In this document: one piece after another, positions 34,587-46,966 of the stretch
Layout of the letters: the number at the start of each line of letters is the position of its first letter
Numbering within the stretch: the first letter of the stretch is position 1
From: Eulemur rufifrons
Lineage: Eukaryota > Chordata > Mammalia > Primates > Lemuridae
DNA length: 64,000 nt
Assembly (NCBI RefSeq): GCF_041146395.1
Contig: NC_090989.1
Location: 218,520,843-218,584,842 of the forward strand
Direction: 5' to 3'
Translations under genes and position numbers: made by a program
The notes under the pieces: model-generated
The model's input: the letters and a program-made list of their open reading frames with translations, nothing else
What the model was told of the DNA's origin: nothing
The model's database searches: none

Positions 34587-37500
34587 GAGGTGTGCTGAAG
34601 TCCTCAGTTATTACAGTGTTGCTGTTTATCATTTTGTTTAGATCAGGTAAGATTTGCTTTGTGAATCTGGGTACACCTAAGTTATGTGCATGAAATATTT
34701 AGAATTGTTATGTCTTCCTTTTGAATTGCACCATTCACCATTATATAATGACCACCTTTGTCTTTCATTACTTTTATTAATTTGAAGACTAAGTTATCTG
34801 AAATCAGAACTGCTACACCAGCTTTCTTTTAGCTCTGTTTACATGAAATATTATTTTCCATCCCTTCACCTTGTGTCTGAATGCATTCTTGTGGGTTAAA
34901 TGTGTTTCCTGAAGCCAGCAGATACTTGGCTTGTGTATATTCATCCATTTGGCCAGCTTATGCCTCTTCAGTGGGCAGTTCAAGCCATTCAAATTTATTG
35001 AAAAAATTGATAAGTGGCAGATTTCTGTTCATCCTCTTGAGTTGAACTTTGTTGCTTTGTTTTCTCTCTTGAGCCATTGTGGTATCTGGCCTTTGACTTT
35101 TAGCTTTTGGATGATTTTACACTGGTGAGTGTTTATTGTGCTGATCTGTTTGTAATGCTGTTCTGAGTACATCTTGGAAGGCAGGTCTTGTCTTGGTGAA
35201 TTCCTCAGTCTTTTCTTGTCTGAGAAGGTCTTTATTTCTACTTAATATAAGAAACTTAGTTTTGCAGGGTACGAGATTCTAGGCTGGGCATTATTCTGTT
35301 TGAGAGAGTGAGAATGGGGCCCAATCATATCTACACAAAGTCATGGAAGCTAAACAACATTATGCTGAACCATTATTGTGTTAAGGAGGAAGTTAAAATG
35401 GAAATCAAAAGATTCTTTGAACTAAATGATAAAAGCGACACAAGTTATCAAAATCTGTGGGACACAGCTAAAGCAGTCCTGAGAGGAAAATTTATATCCA
35501 TAAATGCCTACATTAAAAAGACAGAAAGATCACAAGTAAACAACCTAATGAATCATCTCAAAGAACTGGAAAAGGATGAGCAAACTAACCCCAAACCCAG
35601 CAGAAGAAAAGGAATAAAAAAGATCAGGGTAGAATCAAATGAATTTGATAATAAAAAACTATACAGAAGATTAATAAACAAAACAAAGTTGGTGCTTTGA
35701 AAAAATAAACAAAATTGACCTGCCCCTGGTTATACTAATGAGAAGCAGAAAAGAAAGGGCTGTAATAAGCTCCACCAGGCATGAAAAAGGAGAAATTACA
35801 ACTGACACTATGGAAATATAAAACATCATCTATGAATACTACAAAAACCTCTATGCACATAAACTTGAAAATGTGGAGGAAATGGACAAATTCTTAGAAA
35901 GACACGGCCTCCTTAGGCTCAATCAGGAAGAAATAAAATTCCTGAACAGACCAATATGAAGTACTAAAATTTAAGCAGCAATAAAGAATTTTCTTAAAAG
36001 GAAAAGCCCCGGACCAGATAGTTTCATACCCGAATTTTACCAAACCTATAAAGAAGAACTGATGTCTATCCTACAGAAATTATTCCACAACATTGAGAGG
36101 GAAGGACTCCTCCCCAACATGTTTTATGAAACCAACATCACCCTGATACCAAAACCAGGAAAGGACACAACAAAAAAAGAAAACTACAGACCAATATCCC
36201 TTATGAATATAGATGTAAAAATTTTCAATAAAATCCTAGCAATCTGAATTCATGTGCTTATGAAAAAAATAATCCCAATAATCCCAAGTGGGCTTCATCC
36301 CAGAGATGCAGGGATGGTTCAACATACGCAAATTTGTAAATGTAATTCACCACATAAATAGGAGCAAAAACAAAGACCACATGATCCTCTCAATAGACTC
36401 AGAAAAAGCATTCGACAAAATTTACCACCCTTTTATGATATGAATGCTTAACGAAATAGTCATAGACAGGACTTACCACAAAATGATAAAAGCCACAACC
36501 AACATCATACTGAATGGGGAAAAATTTAAAGCATTCCTGCTTAGAACTAGAACCAGACAAGATTGCCCTCTATCACTGCTTCTATTCAACTTAGTACTGG
36601 AAGTCCTAGCAAGAGCAATCAGACAAGAGAAGGAAATCAAGGCATCCAAATGGGGCAGAAGAGGTCAAAGTATTGCTCTTTGCTGACAATATGATCTTAT
36701 TTCTAGAAACCTCCAAAGATTCTGCCATGAGACTACTGGAATTGATAAACAAATTCAGCAAAGTCTCAGGTTACAAAATCAATGTACACAAATCAGTAGC
36801 ATTCATATATGACAATAGCATTCAAACTGAGAACCAAATAAAAGACTCCATACCCTTCACAATAGCAACAAAGAAAATAAAATACCTAGGAATATGTTTA
36901 ACTAAGAAGGTAAAAGACCTCTACAGGGAGAACTATGAAATACTGAGGAAGGAAATAGGAGAGGATATAAACAGGTGGAAAACCATATTATGCTCATGGG
37001 TTGGCAGAATTGAAATTGTTAAAATGCCTATACTACCCAAAAGGATCTAGAGATTCAATTCAATCCTTATTAAAATATCATCCATTGTTTGCAGATCTAG
37101 AAAAAATAATTCTATGCTTTGTATGGAACCAGAGAAGACTCCGTATAGCAAAAGCAATCTGAAGCAAAAAGAACAGATTGGGAGGCATCAATTTACCAGA
37201 CTTCAAGCTATACTGTAAGGCTATAGTAACTAAAACAGCATGGTACTGGCACAAGAACACAGACATAGACCAATGGAACAGAACTGAGAACCCAGATGTA
37301 AAACCATCCTCATATAGCCATCTGATCTTTGACAAAGCAGACAAAAACATACACTGGGGGAAAGAATCCTTATTCAATAAATGGTGCTGGGAAAATTGGA
37401 TAGCCACATGTAGAAGACTGAACCAGGATTTACACCTTTTATCTCTCACAAAAATCAACTCGCGGTAGATAACAGACTTAAACTTAAGGCATGAAACTAT

Positions 37501-38622
37501 AAGAATCCTAGAAGCAAATGTTGAAAAACTCTTATAGACATTGGCCTAGGCAAAGAATTTATGAAGAAGACCCCAAAGGCAATCACAGCAACAGCAAAAT
37601 AAATAAATGGGACCTGATCAAATTAAAAAGCTTTTGCACAGCCAAGGACACCTTCATGAGAGCAAGGAGACAACCTACAGAATGGGAGAAAATATTCACA
37701 TGCTACATATCCAATAAAGGGCTGATAACTAGAATCTACATAGGACTCAGGAAAATCAGGAAGAAAAAAATCAAACAACCCCATCAAAAAGTGGGCAAAG
37801 GACATGAACAGAAACTTTTCAAAAGAAGATAGACTAATGGCCAACAAAAATAGGAAAAAATGCTCAACATCTCTAGTCATCAGGGAAATGCAAATCAAAA
37901 CCACAATGAAATATTACTGAACTCCAGTGAGAATGACCTTTATCAAAAAGTTTCAAAACAATAAATATTTGCATGGATGCAGAGAAATAGGAACACTCAT
38001 ACACTGCTGGTGGGACTAGAAACTAGTACAACCTCTGTGGAAAGTAATATTGAGATACTTCAAAGAGCTACAAGTAAGAACTACCATTTGACCCAGCAAT
38101 CCCACTTCTGGGCATCTACCCTAAGAAACAGAAGATGTTCTATAAAAAAGTCATCTGCACTCGAATGTTTATAGCAGCACAATTCACAATTGCAAAGATG
38201 AGAAAACAACGCAAGTGCTTATCAAAACATGAATGGATTAATAAAATGTGGTATATGTATACCATGGAGTTCTACTCAGCCACAAAAAACAATGGTGATC
38301 TAGCACCTCTTGTATTATGCTGGTTAGAGCTAGAGACCATTCTGCTAAGTGATGTATCCCAAGAATGGAAAAACAAGCACCACATGTACTCACCACCAAA
38401 TTGGTATTAATTGATCAATAGTTGTGTGCACATATAGTATAACATTCACCAGGTGTTGGTGAGGTGGGAGGGGGAGAAGGGGATGGTAATATACACACTT
38501 AATGGGTGCGGTGAGCACTGTCTGGGGGATGAACACACTTGAGGCTCTGATTTGGATGAGGCAAAAGAAATATATGTAACCTAAACATTTGTACCCTTGT
38601 AATATGCTGAAATAAAAAAAAA
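34587..38622 (+). mobile_element. 5'-inverted strepsirrhine L1 inside the MaLR LTR
   Basis: 34587 to about 35326 reads L1 in antisense: the ORF2 endonuclease region ('gctttgtgaatctgggtac' near 34656, 'attatataatgaccacctttgtc' near 34740), then the ORF1-ORF2 boundary and the ORF1 C-terminal part (to 'gaatggggcccaatc'). From about 35330 the same element reads in sense from mid-ORF2 through the 3' UTR to a short A-tail at 38614-38622. This is the classic 'twin priming' inversion with loss of intervening ORF2 sequence. Flanks 34574-34586 and 38623-38635 match at 11 of 13 bases and are the target duplication. Confidence 0.9.
35330..38410 (+). pseudogene. L1 ORF2 (reverse transcriptase) pseudogene, 5'-deleted
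   Basis: Broken ORF2 of the inverted L1. Open blocks in different frames at 35308-35700, 36062-36247, 36444-36686, 36673-37050, 37178-37468, 37518-37832 and 38135-38410 follow ORF2 order: linker after the endonuclease, RT domain (with IPKPG at 36145-36160 and PISLMNID), then the C-terminal region ending at a TAA at 38408-38410. The RT catalytic motif reads FADN (36679-36690) instead of FADD, and a frameshift lies just before it, so the product could not be active. The endonuclease is missing from this sense part. Stops and frameshifts elsewhere confirm a pseudogene. Confidence 0.9.
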
Positions 38623-38884
38623 GACTCTATCCTCATGAATGGATTAATGCTAATTGTAAAAGGGTTTAAGGCTGTAACTTGAATCTCTTTCTTTCTCATG
38701 CTCTCTTGCCCTGTCTCCTTCTGCCATGGGATGTTATAACAAGGACATCCTTGCCACACAAGGCCTCTTGACCTTGGACTTCCCAATCTTCAGAACTTTA
38801 AGCCAAATAAATTTCTTTTCTTTATAAATTACCAAATTTCAAGTGTTCTGCTATTAGCAGCAGAAAACAGAATATGACAGCTCC

Positions 38885-40955
38885 CAAGGAAACACCATTA
38901 TGAAGCTGTTGGCAGATGTCTACTGCGATTACCAGTTTCTCTTAAAATGCCTTAGTTTTTGTATGTGTTTTATTTATAAACCCAGAATTCTGGGGTTTGC
39001 AACACTTTGTCACGTAACAGAGGGATAGAACTTTTGATATTAAAAGCAGTGGGGAGAAACTAAGGCAAATTCCATTTTAAATTGTCTGTTTCTCTTTCTC
39101 ATGAAGTAGAAAGTCCATAGAAAAATGTATGCCTAAAAGGTAACAAAATATTTTGTTTTCCTTGGCCTCAAAATTCTTGGAGCCGGGCAGAGGTTGGGTA
39201 CTGTTCTTTCATTAACACAAGGAGAAAAAGGATGTTATGAAAACTTTCCCTTGCTTTATTCTCTTAAAACTCCTTCAGTTTCCATGGGAATAAGAGGAGA
39301 AAGTCCATTGACAGGCTGCCATAGAGGGTGAATTCTCACTGGCACGCTTTGGCTAATTTCAGTCAAGAGCTTGTAGGTAGAGTCAACTACCAATTTAAGA
39401 AGATTTAACTTTTATTCCCCAAGTTTTATATATTTAATGGTTCATTTTGCTCAGTAACATTAAAGAGAGAGAAGTAGGAACTAAACTATAAGAATAAAAA
39501 TTGTGCAAGATCTCTCCTTGATTGTAATTTGTACATCCTTTACCTGACTCTGTATATCTACACTCTATCCCTTAACAAAAAGGGCTTGCCTGGGTGCTCT
39601 CTTTTGGGGACTATGAGGAAAAGGGTAAAGGGTTTGGGAGATTTATTCACACTTTGAAGTCAGTTTTAGGGTGACAAGAAACACTCCTACCATTCCCCTT
39701 ACAAGACATAGAAATGAGAGTTTGGATGATGAAAAAGATGGTCAAATTTGGGGAAACTCAGCGGTGTTGCAGGAAGAAAGTGTGAACAGAGAATGGATGG
39801 AGAAGTGACCCTAGAGGCATAAACACCATAAGACCCATTGAGTTCTCTATTATTTATTGAACTTTGTCTTTATGTCGTAGCTTTTATGGGTCTTTTTTTG
39901 AGAACTTTTGCAAAAATGTTAGCCTGAAAACTCTAAAAGCTACCACTTTAAAGAAAATGGCAATTACAGAAGTGAGAAAGTTAAACAATCCTTAGTCCTG
40001 TTTTTCAAATTATCAGAATACAGTTTATCTATTTTTCATTATTTTTTTTACTCATTATATTTCCATTTCTCTAATTGAGGTTCCTTATTGACACTGGGAG
40101 TTAAGGATCATTGTGTTGTGGTGAAACTTTTATAATTACTAAATTATAACCAAGAAGGAATGATTGGAGGATTATCTCAATTATTTTAAACATAGAATTT
40201 TTCATTCCAATTACTAATTTTGAGTCCCTTTTCCCTCCACAGTACTGTGTAGAAGACAGAGCTAGAGTCAGTACATTAAATGCAGACTAAAAAATCCTGT
40301 ACTCATGAAGCCAAAATTTAGTCTGAGTTCCTTAGCATTCAAGGAAGTGGTGTTATTGGCATTAAAAGACACAGAGTTCTAAATATTAAAGTGAGTTGCT
40401 TAGGAAGAAGTATAGCTCTCATTGATACTGAAAGCACTGTATAAGGGTTTTTACACAAAGTAGACACTCTGTAATAGAAATATATCTTCAATACCTTCTC
40501 TATAATAAATCCAGCAGTGGATATTGTATACTAAATCTTGCATAATCCTTCAATACATCAAGTTTGGCTATATCAAGCTAAAGTATGATTGAGTATTGAT
40601 AAGCATACGAAGGGGTGAAGAACGTGGTCCTAGCAATACTCTGGATTGATCCAATAATAAAAATGTAGAATATCTAGGGAAGTATGTCAAATCTCAGGAA
40701 AACTATGAAATAGTACTGGAAATAAAATTAATTATCTTGTATTTTAATAGAAGATGTTTAAATACAAACAGATTAAATTTTCAGCCATTTTGTTGGTGAA
40801 ATTGGGGCAATATTGACTCCTCCTTGTTTGAGAAACTAATTAAAATATAAATGTTTTGTATTGTAAAATTAGTTTATAATTTACTTAATTAAGCCAACAA
40901 ATAGAAACATCACCAGAAGGACCATTTTCTCATTTCAAAAGCAATGTATTTCAAA
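38885..40955. other. Unassigned, mostly unique sequence
   Basis: No repeat family, RNA gene or credible exon is recognised over about 2 kb. Confidence 0.4.
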
Positions 40956-40956
40956 A

Positions 40957-40974
40957 CACAACACACACACACAG
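40957..40974. repeat. Short (CA)n tract
   Basis: AACACAACACACACACAC-type run; short and probably stable. Confidence 0.85.
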
Positions 40975-41384
40975 CCACTAATTGATGGTGCTGAATATTT
41001 TACTTTTAGATCATAAGCAAAGGAATTAGACTTACAGTTTAAACAAGTGGCATTTTATAAAAGGAAAGAATTTTTTCCCCTATGTATTTTTGGTAAAGGA
41101 CGTAATTCCCATTAGGTATAAAATATAGCTGAGGCTCCATCATCCATTTTCTCTTTTATAATGGAAACACGTGTTTTAGTCTCCATAAATCCCACATCCC
41201 CTTAAAGATCATGAAAAGGAGCTGGCTATATTAAGTTTGCAGGAATCAGCTAGAGGAAAAGTCTCTGCAGAACTTCTGCCCAAAGGTACTGGGCTTGAAG
41301 GAGGTGTTTATACTCCTCTTGCTATGATGTTTCTAAGGCAGTTGTATAATGCATATAAGGTATAATGTGAATGGAAATCAAAGT

Positions 41385-41520
41385 AATATTTACTCAAAAT
41401 TTTTCAAGTATCCACTTCATGCCAGGCATTGTCCCAGGTGCTTGGGATATTTGCAGTGAACAAAAGAGAGAGAAATGCTTAGTTACAGAGTTTATAGTCT
41501 AGTAAGCAAGTAAATAAAAC
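41385..41520 (-). mobile_element. L2 LINE 3'-end fragment, antisense
   Basis: 'cttcatgccaggcattgtcccaggtgcttggg' spanning 41416-41447, then 'gcagtgaacaaaagag' and 'gagtttatagtctagtaagc', is the reverse complement of the L2 3' end. Confidence 0.75.
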
Positions 41521-42435
41521 ACAGAACATGTCAGATTGATTTAAAAAAAAACCTAGACTATTTCTTAATATCCCAAAGCAGACATGTATATCAGAGCTGT
41601 CCTGGAGCATGTGGCCTAGGCTCAAACCTCATGAAGAAGCTCTCCTTTTATCTTTATCTTTATTGTACCCCAGCCTGCCACTGTGTTCCCAGTGGCGAGT
41701 ATGCCCTACCCACAATACAGGTGAGAGGAAAAGCAGAGAGGTTTTAGGGTAGTGATCTTGCCCACCGTGTAATATGATTGTATAATGTCACAATTGGACC
41801 AATCAAATTTTCAGCTCTTTCTTAAGATAGATTCCATGTGGAGAGGAAGACATTCTCAAAGTTAGAAGTAATGTGGACAGAGCAATCTCCCCCCACCCCT
41901 GTCACCCAGGAAATAATGCATTGCTGTTCTCATGAAAAGATTTCCTATCCATGTTACAAAGAAGAATTCCTCCTATTTGGGCTGCACTCCTTCGCTGACA
42001 TGAAATCAGTAAATATATTCCTGTAGTATTCATTGGCTTCATTCTCTGGAAGTATCACAAAACCTAAATACGAATGCCCATAGCCTAGGATAGCTTGGCT
42101 GTGTTCCGCATCAAGAGAATCTCCCTTCAGTGCACCATCACAGCTGTGATTCTGCTTTTTAATTTTTATAGTCAATTTATTTTGCTTAAATATGAATTAA
42201 TGAGGGTAAAGTTTTTGTCCCTCCAAAGATTACAGTCCTATAGTTAGGTAAAAATTTCTTGGTGTACATTGTAATTATTTTAGGAATATATAATTTCTTG
42301 TAAATTGGCTGCTGCTAGTGCACTAATTCAGAAGGCACTAACTCATTCGCAAACAGCATCATTAGAAGCCAAGCCAAACAGACAGTTGATCTGCCTCGTA
42401 CAGTATACCAAAGCGGCTTCAGGGCTTCAGGATTC
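41521..42435. other. Unassigned unique sequence
   Basis: No repeat family is recognised. Short frames at 41838-42026 and 41954-42175 overlap on opposite strands and lack motifs. Confidence 0.4.
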
Positions 42436-42483
42436 CTCTCTCTCTTTCTCTTCCTCTCTCCCTCTCTCTCTCTTTCTCTCTCA
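42436..42483. repeat. (CT)n polypyrimidine tract
   Basis: TC-rich run of about 48 bases with only C and T, able to form H-DNA-like structures. It generates an arginine/glutamate-rich frame on the minus strand that is not a gene. Confidence 0.95.
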
Positions 42484-44639
42484 TTAATTCTGTTTCTGGG
42501 CTGCTGGAGCAGGTGGGGCATTTTATCTTCTCATCTCATTAATCACTTGTGGGTTGCTGAGGAGAGCTCTATTAATACCTGGTCAAAAGACAGCTTAATC
42601 CATAACATCTTCTAGCAGCAGCAAAGCCAGCTGTGGAGCCAAGGTGTTACTATGTAACCAGGCTGAAGTAATTTATGCAAACTAACTTGATACATCTGCA
42701 GAGGAAACCTGCTTGCTCAAACCAGGAGCAAGATGATTGCTTTAACCCTCGCCTGCATGGTTGGTCCTCTGCAGCACTGCAACTTGATCAAAGCTGCCTT
42801 TTGTGCTCTTGACACTTCTGCTATGTATCTTCTCTCCCCCCTACCTCTTCCCACACTCCCGTGTCCCAGTATCCTTCCAGAACTCTGCTCTATCCTGTCC
42901 CTATCTCACTAACTGCTCTCAAATTTTTGATTTGGACTTTTTTTGAGTATCACACCTTCTACATTTTTTTTTGCTATGCCTAAATTTTGAGTTAAAATGT
43001 TGAAATTTGAAGGTGGAATTATATTAGTGTTAATTGAAACCCTTGAAAATCTATATAGGCTACTGCTTTTCAACCATTTCATCAACCACATCTTCCATGA
43101 CCCAACAAAAAGCTACATATATTGAGTGTTAACTAATGTGTTTTATCATTTAAAGAAAATCACAGACATAACTGCTAAGCTGATTATCTGATGAAGGAGA
43201 TCAATACACTGAGTTGATATAATTCTAGCCAAAAGCAAAGGATCCTGACATTTTACTGATTTCTCAGGGGGAAATAGAAGGCACACACTAGATCTTTCTG
43301 AGATGCTTATAATAACTTGGGGATTCCTATGACTAGTTTCATGCATCTCTGGAATAGATGGTAGCTTGTAGCTTAGATGGCCCAGGCTTCACACCCACCA
43401 GGAACCCAATATATATCTCTAGCAATGAGGGGCTTCCATTTTGGAAAGTTGGACAAATAATGCTTTATGTTATTACTAAAGGAATTGTAAGTATTAAGTA
43501 TAGGGACTCACAAGGATTAATGCCTACTGTTCAGAAGAAAGCTTGCAAAGCCTGATGTTTAAAGACTTTAGGGAAATTTTTTTGTTCAATGTTTTTTGTT
43601 TGTTTGTTTAACATTGAATTGTACGGGGTAAAGCAGCTAGAGGTCAGTTGGAGCAAACTCCAGGGCTGTATATATTATGATACACAGTTAATTTTTAAAT
43701 AAAATTTGAATATGATTATTATATGGTTAGAAAGTCAAAAGAAATAATTCTGCTAAATACTGTCTGGAATTAGTATTTCTGTAGTTTCTCCTATTAAAGC
43801 TATACTATAGCAAATTTATTCTAAAACCCGCATGCAGCCTAAGGTCTGGGGACATGATTTCCCACTAAAATTTACCATAGGTGCTTAAACTTCGGTGTGC
43901 CTGGTGAAGTCCAGACATCCTCTAGCACCACTCTGAATTATTGTTTGTCACAGGCATAATGGAAGGAAGTGATAACTTTTAGAGGTTAGGAAACTAAAGG
44001 TGCAATTATTTTCCCCAGCTAAGAATTTGGACCTCTATTATACATTTTGTCTCAGATTAAGAACTCCTCCTGCAAGTGTCGTCTATTTTTGTGAGTTATA
44101 CTAGAGTGTAACAAAAAATGGGTATAGATTAAGTTGCATATAAACAAGATAGTGCTGAAGATTTTCTTCAGCTATTAAATCAACCCATGATTTTATAACC
44201 AGAGATGTGTAGAAGCAGGTCTCTGATACTTTCCCTGCCTTTGAGGTCCTGATTCCACTCTTTGCTGAGTTGTCCTGGATTCACCTGATTTGGATTTCTT
44301 TATTCTTTCTACAGTAAATACATGACTATTATCCCTCAGACTTGACATTTTATAGTTTTCTTTGTTAAAAAGATCCCTTTTTTGATGTGATTTTATGACT
44401 TTCCTGCTTGTGGACGTTCGGTGGTCTCAAGGCTTTTTACCATGACTCTATCTCCCATAAATGGCCCCATCTCCAATCTCCATGGAGGAATTTGGACAAG
44501 TGAGAAAAGACCAGTTTCTCATGTTAATTAAAGTAACCAGAAATTTAATGAAAACTTAACATAGTACTTTGCCTTTTGTTATGAACTTTTTGGGGCAAAA
44601 TAAAGTTATAATACCATATCTGCTTATATTTTAGAATGC
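42484..44639. other. Unassigned sequence, possible regulatory island at 42530-42800
   Basis: 42530-42800 is repeat-free, with clustered ATTAAT/TTAATC motifs and an ATGCAAA octamer-like site at 42675-42681, resembling a conserved enhancer in texture; not provable here. 43585-43618 contains a 9-bp inverted repeat (TTCAATGTT/AACATTGAA) around a (TTTG)n loop. The rest has no recognised family. Confidence 0.35.
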
Positions 44640-44870
44640 AACACAGAGCTGCTAATGCAGTTCAGGCCATAGCCCTCATTTAAATTTTTCCAATGGCTCC
44701 TAATAACTAGGATATAGCAACAGACCAAAGCCTAGCACCCTGAAGTGATCTGGCTCCATGTTGTATTTAGTTGCCAGATAATACACCAGTCAATTTGTTA
44801 ACTTTATAAGACCACAGACACCTCACCTTCCTTAAACATATTCTATGTGTCTCTAAGTGTTACAAAATTT
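44640..44870 (+). mobile_element. L2 LINE fragment
   Basis: 'ccaatggctcctaataactaggatatagcaac' around 44690-44721 and 'ctgaagtgatctggctcc' near 44741 match the L2 ORF2 C-terminal region ('cagtggcttcccat..aggataaaatccaaac..tgatctggcccc'). Confidence 0.7.
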
Positions 44871-45239
44871 TATTGAGGGTGATTAATAATAGTAGTTAAT
44901 TACACTGAATTTGTAACTAAGCTGATTTAGGTGGAAGAACCTCTATAATAGAGAGCAGTTTGCAACATACTTTATAATTGGATGACGTCTTCCGCATTAT
45001 TTAGATGCACAGTGACCCAATCCATAGTGATTAATGTCACATTACACTTCAGGCTTATCTGTCAAACTTGCACAAGGATGATAAATGAAAGCATATAGAG
45101 GAAGGGTACATGATGAACCTAGAAACTGTGCCATAGAAACAATGGTTTAGGGAATTGGGATGTTTTATCTTGGAAGAAAGAAACTAATAGTAACATTTAA
45201 GAATCAGAATAACTGTCTTGAGTGAGTTTCAGTAAGTTT

Positions 45240-45345
45240 AGAAAGGCATATTTTAGCTTAATCATTCCACAGTGTAAACACATATCAAAACATCACATTG
45301 TATCCCATTAATATATACAATTATTATTTGTCAATTAAAAGCAAA
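45240..45345 (+). mobile_element. L1 3'-end fragment, sense
   Basis: 'cacatatcaaaacatcacattgtatccc' around 45280-45307 followed by 'atatatacaattattatttgtcaatt' is the terminal sequence of an L1M-type element, cut off from any ORF2. Confidence 0.7.
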
Positions 45346-45589
45346 ACTTTAAAAATTAGCAAAAATTAAATGTTATAAACCTATAAGTAAACAAACTATA
45401 TTAAAAATGAAGGTAAAAATTAAAAAAAAAGATTTATATTACTTAGATTTTGAAAGAAACAAACAAAAACAGAAGGCAATGACTTCCTGATTTTTGAAGT
45501 ATTTGGGGGGAGTTTAGAGGGGACGGGGAGAGTGAGTGCAAGCCTCTGTCTAGATGCTGGAGAAGGAGGGTGTATGTGGGGAGTGGGTA

Positions 45590-45635
45590 GTTTCCAAGGG
45601 CCCTTCCAACTCCTACAATTTATGATTCTGTGGTT
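45590..45635 (+). mobile_element. L3/CR1-related 3' tail
   Basis: 'ccaagggcccttccaactcc' and 'tttatgattctgtgg' match the 3' tail of L3/CR1-type elements or SINEs that share it. Only this tail is recognisable; the G-rich stretch upstream (45505-45590) is unassigned. Confidence 0.5.
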
Positions 45636-45659
45636 TAAGAGGGAGTCATGGGTTGAAGC

Positions 45660-46900
45660 CCTCATTCTGCAGAAAGTGGCTAAATGGTCTACATTGACAT
45701 TCTAGTCCATTATTCATATTTCTGGCATTGTTGTGTCTATTTTCTTATGTTGTGTCTACTGTCTTTTCTTTTCTTCTTTTCTTTTCATATTTTAAAAACT
45801 ATTGACATATATGTTTTGGTTTTTGTAATGTCTTTGTTTGATTTTGGTACCAGGATAATATGGGCCTTATAAAATGAACTGGGAAGTGCTTTCTTTTCTT
45901 CTATTTTTTGGAAGAGTTTGTGAAGAATTAGTATTAATTCTTTTTAAAATTTCTTTTTGGAATTCACCAGTAATGCTATCTGGGCCTAGAATTTTATTTG
46001 CGGGTTATTTTTGATTACTAATTTAGTCTCTTCAGTTATGATAGGTCCATTCCAATTGTCTGTCTCTTCTTGAGTTGGTTTTAGTAATTTGCATCTTTCT
46101 AAGAATTTATCCATTTCATCTACATTATCTAATTAATTGGAATACAATTGTTCATACAATTCCTTTATAATCCTTTTTATTTCTGTAATGTTGATAGTAA
46201 TGTTCCCTCTTTTATTTCTGATTATAGTAATTTGAGTCTGTCTTTTCTCTCTTTTTCTCTGTCTGTAGTAATCTAGCTAAAAGTCAGTCAGTTTTGCTGA
46301 TCTTTTCAAAGAATCAGCTGTGGTTGCGTTCACTATCTCAATTTTTGCTGTTTTCTATTTCATTAATTTCTACTTTCATCTTTATTATATGCTTTAGGTT
46401 TAATTTTCTCTTCTTTTTCCTGTATTGGTTTAGATTTTTGATTTGACTTTCTCCCTTTTTAGTATAGGCATGTATAGCTAGAAATTGCCCTGTAAACCTT
46501 GCTTTAGCTGCATTTCATAACTTTTGGTATGCTTTCTTTTCATTTTTATTCATCTCAAAATATTTTCTGATTCCCTTTTGATTTCTTTCTTGACCCATTG
46601 GTTTTTTAATGTGTTGTTCAATTTCCACATAGTTGTTATTTTCTCAATTTTTTTCTGCTATTGGTTTTTAATTTTATTCCATTGTGATTAGAGAACATAC
46701 TTTGTATTATTTCTATTCTTTTAAATTCATTAAGGTTTGTTTTATAGCCTAGCATATGGTCTGACTTGGAGAATGTTCCATGTGCTCTTGAGACAAATGC
46801 ACACTCTGTTGTTGGGTAGAGCATGCCATAGATGTCTGTTAGCTTTAGTTGTCCATTTTCAAAATGAAACATTAATCTTTACACCACTTATTTTAAATTA
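45660..46900 (-). mobile_element. L1M ORF2 fragment, antisense
   Basis: A continuous antisense ORF2 run: 'ttggtaccaggataatatggg' near 45844, 'tttggaagagtttgtgaagaatt' near 45908, 'caaagaatcagctgtggttg' near 46307, 'ttgacccattggttttttaatgtg' near 46591 and 'gttgggtagagcatgccatag' near 46812. It is an old, diverged non-LTR element with decayed frames. Confidence 0.88.
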
Positions 46901-46966
46901 ATGACATTTGAATTACAACTGATAATACATATAAGACCATTTGGTAAATACATAGACTGCTATATT

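Larger units (their letters stand above)
34452..38879 (+). mobile_element. ERVL-MaLR-type solo LTR, split by an L1 insertion
   Basis: The 5' part (34452-34586) begins TGTTATGGTTTGAATGTG and contains 'aaacttaatccaccatgcaacagt'. The 3' part (38623-38879) contains 'ctcatgaatggattaatgc', 'ccttggacttcccaatcttc', 'aaataaatttcttttctttat' (polyadenylation region) and ends GAATATGACA. A perfect 5-bp duplication GCTCC flanks it at 34447-34451 and 38880-38884, the length expected for ERVL-MaLR elements. It is a solo LTR, MLT1/MST-like. It was later broken by the L1 at 34587-38622. Confidence 0.9.

Noticed and set aside
35308..35700. 130-residue open frame with clear protein-like composition
   Set aside because: It is the linker region of L1 ORF2, part of a retrotransposon pseudogene, not a host gene.
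42315..42521. Arginine/glutamate-rich minus-strand frame
   Set aside because: Produced by the (CT)n tract at 42436-42483.
43585..43618. 9-bp inverted repeat around a (TTTG)n loop, possibly a MITE or terminator
   Set aside because: No TA or other duplication at its edges and too short for a known element; terminators of this kind are not relevant in a mammalian genome.
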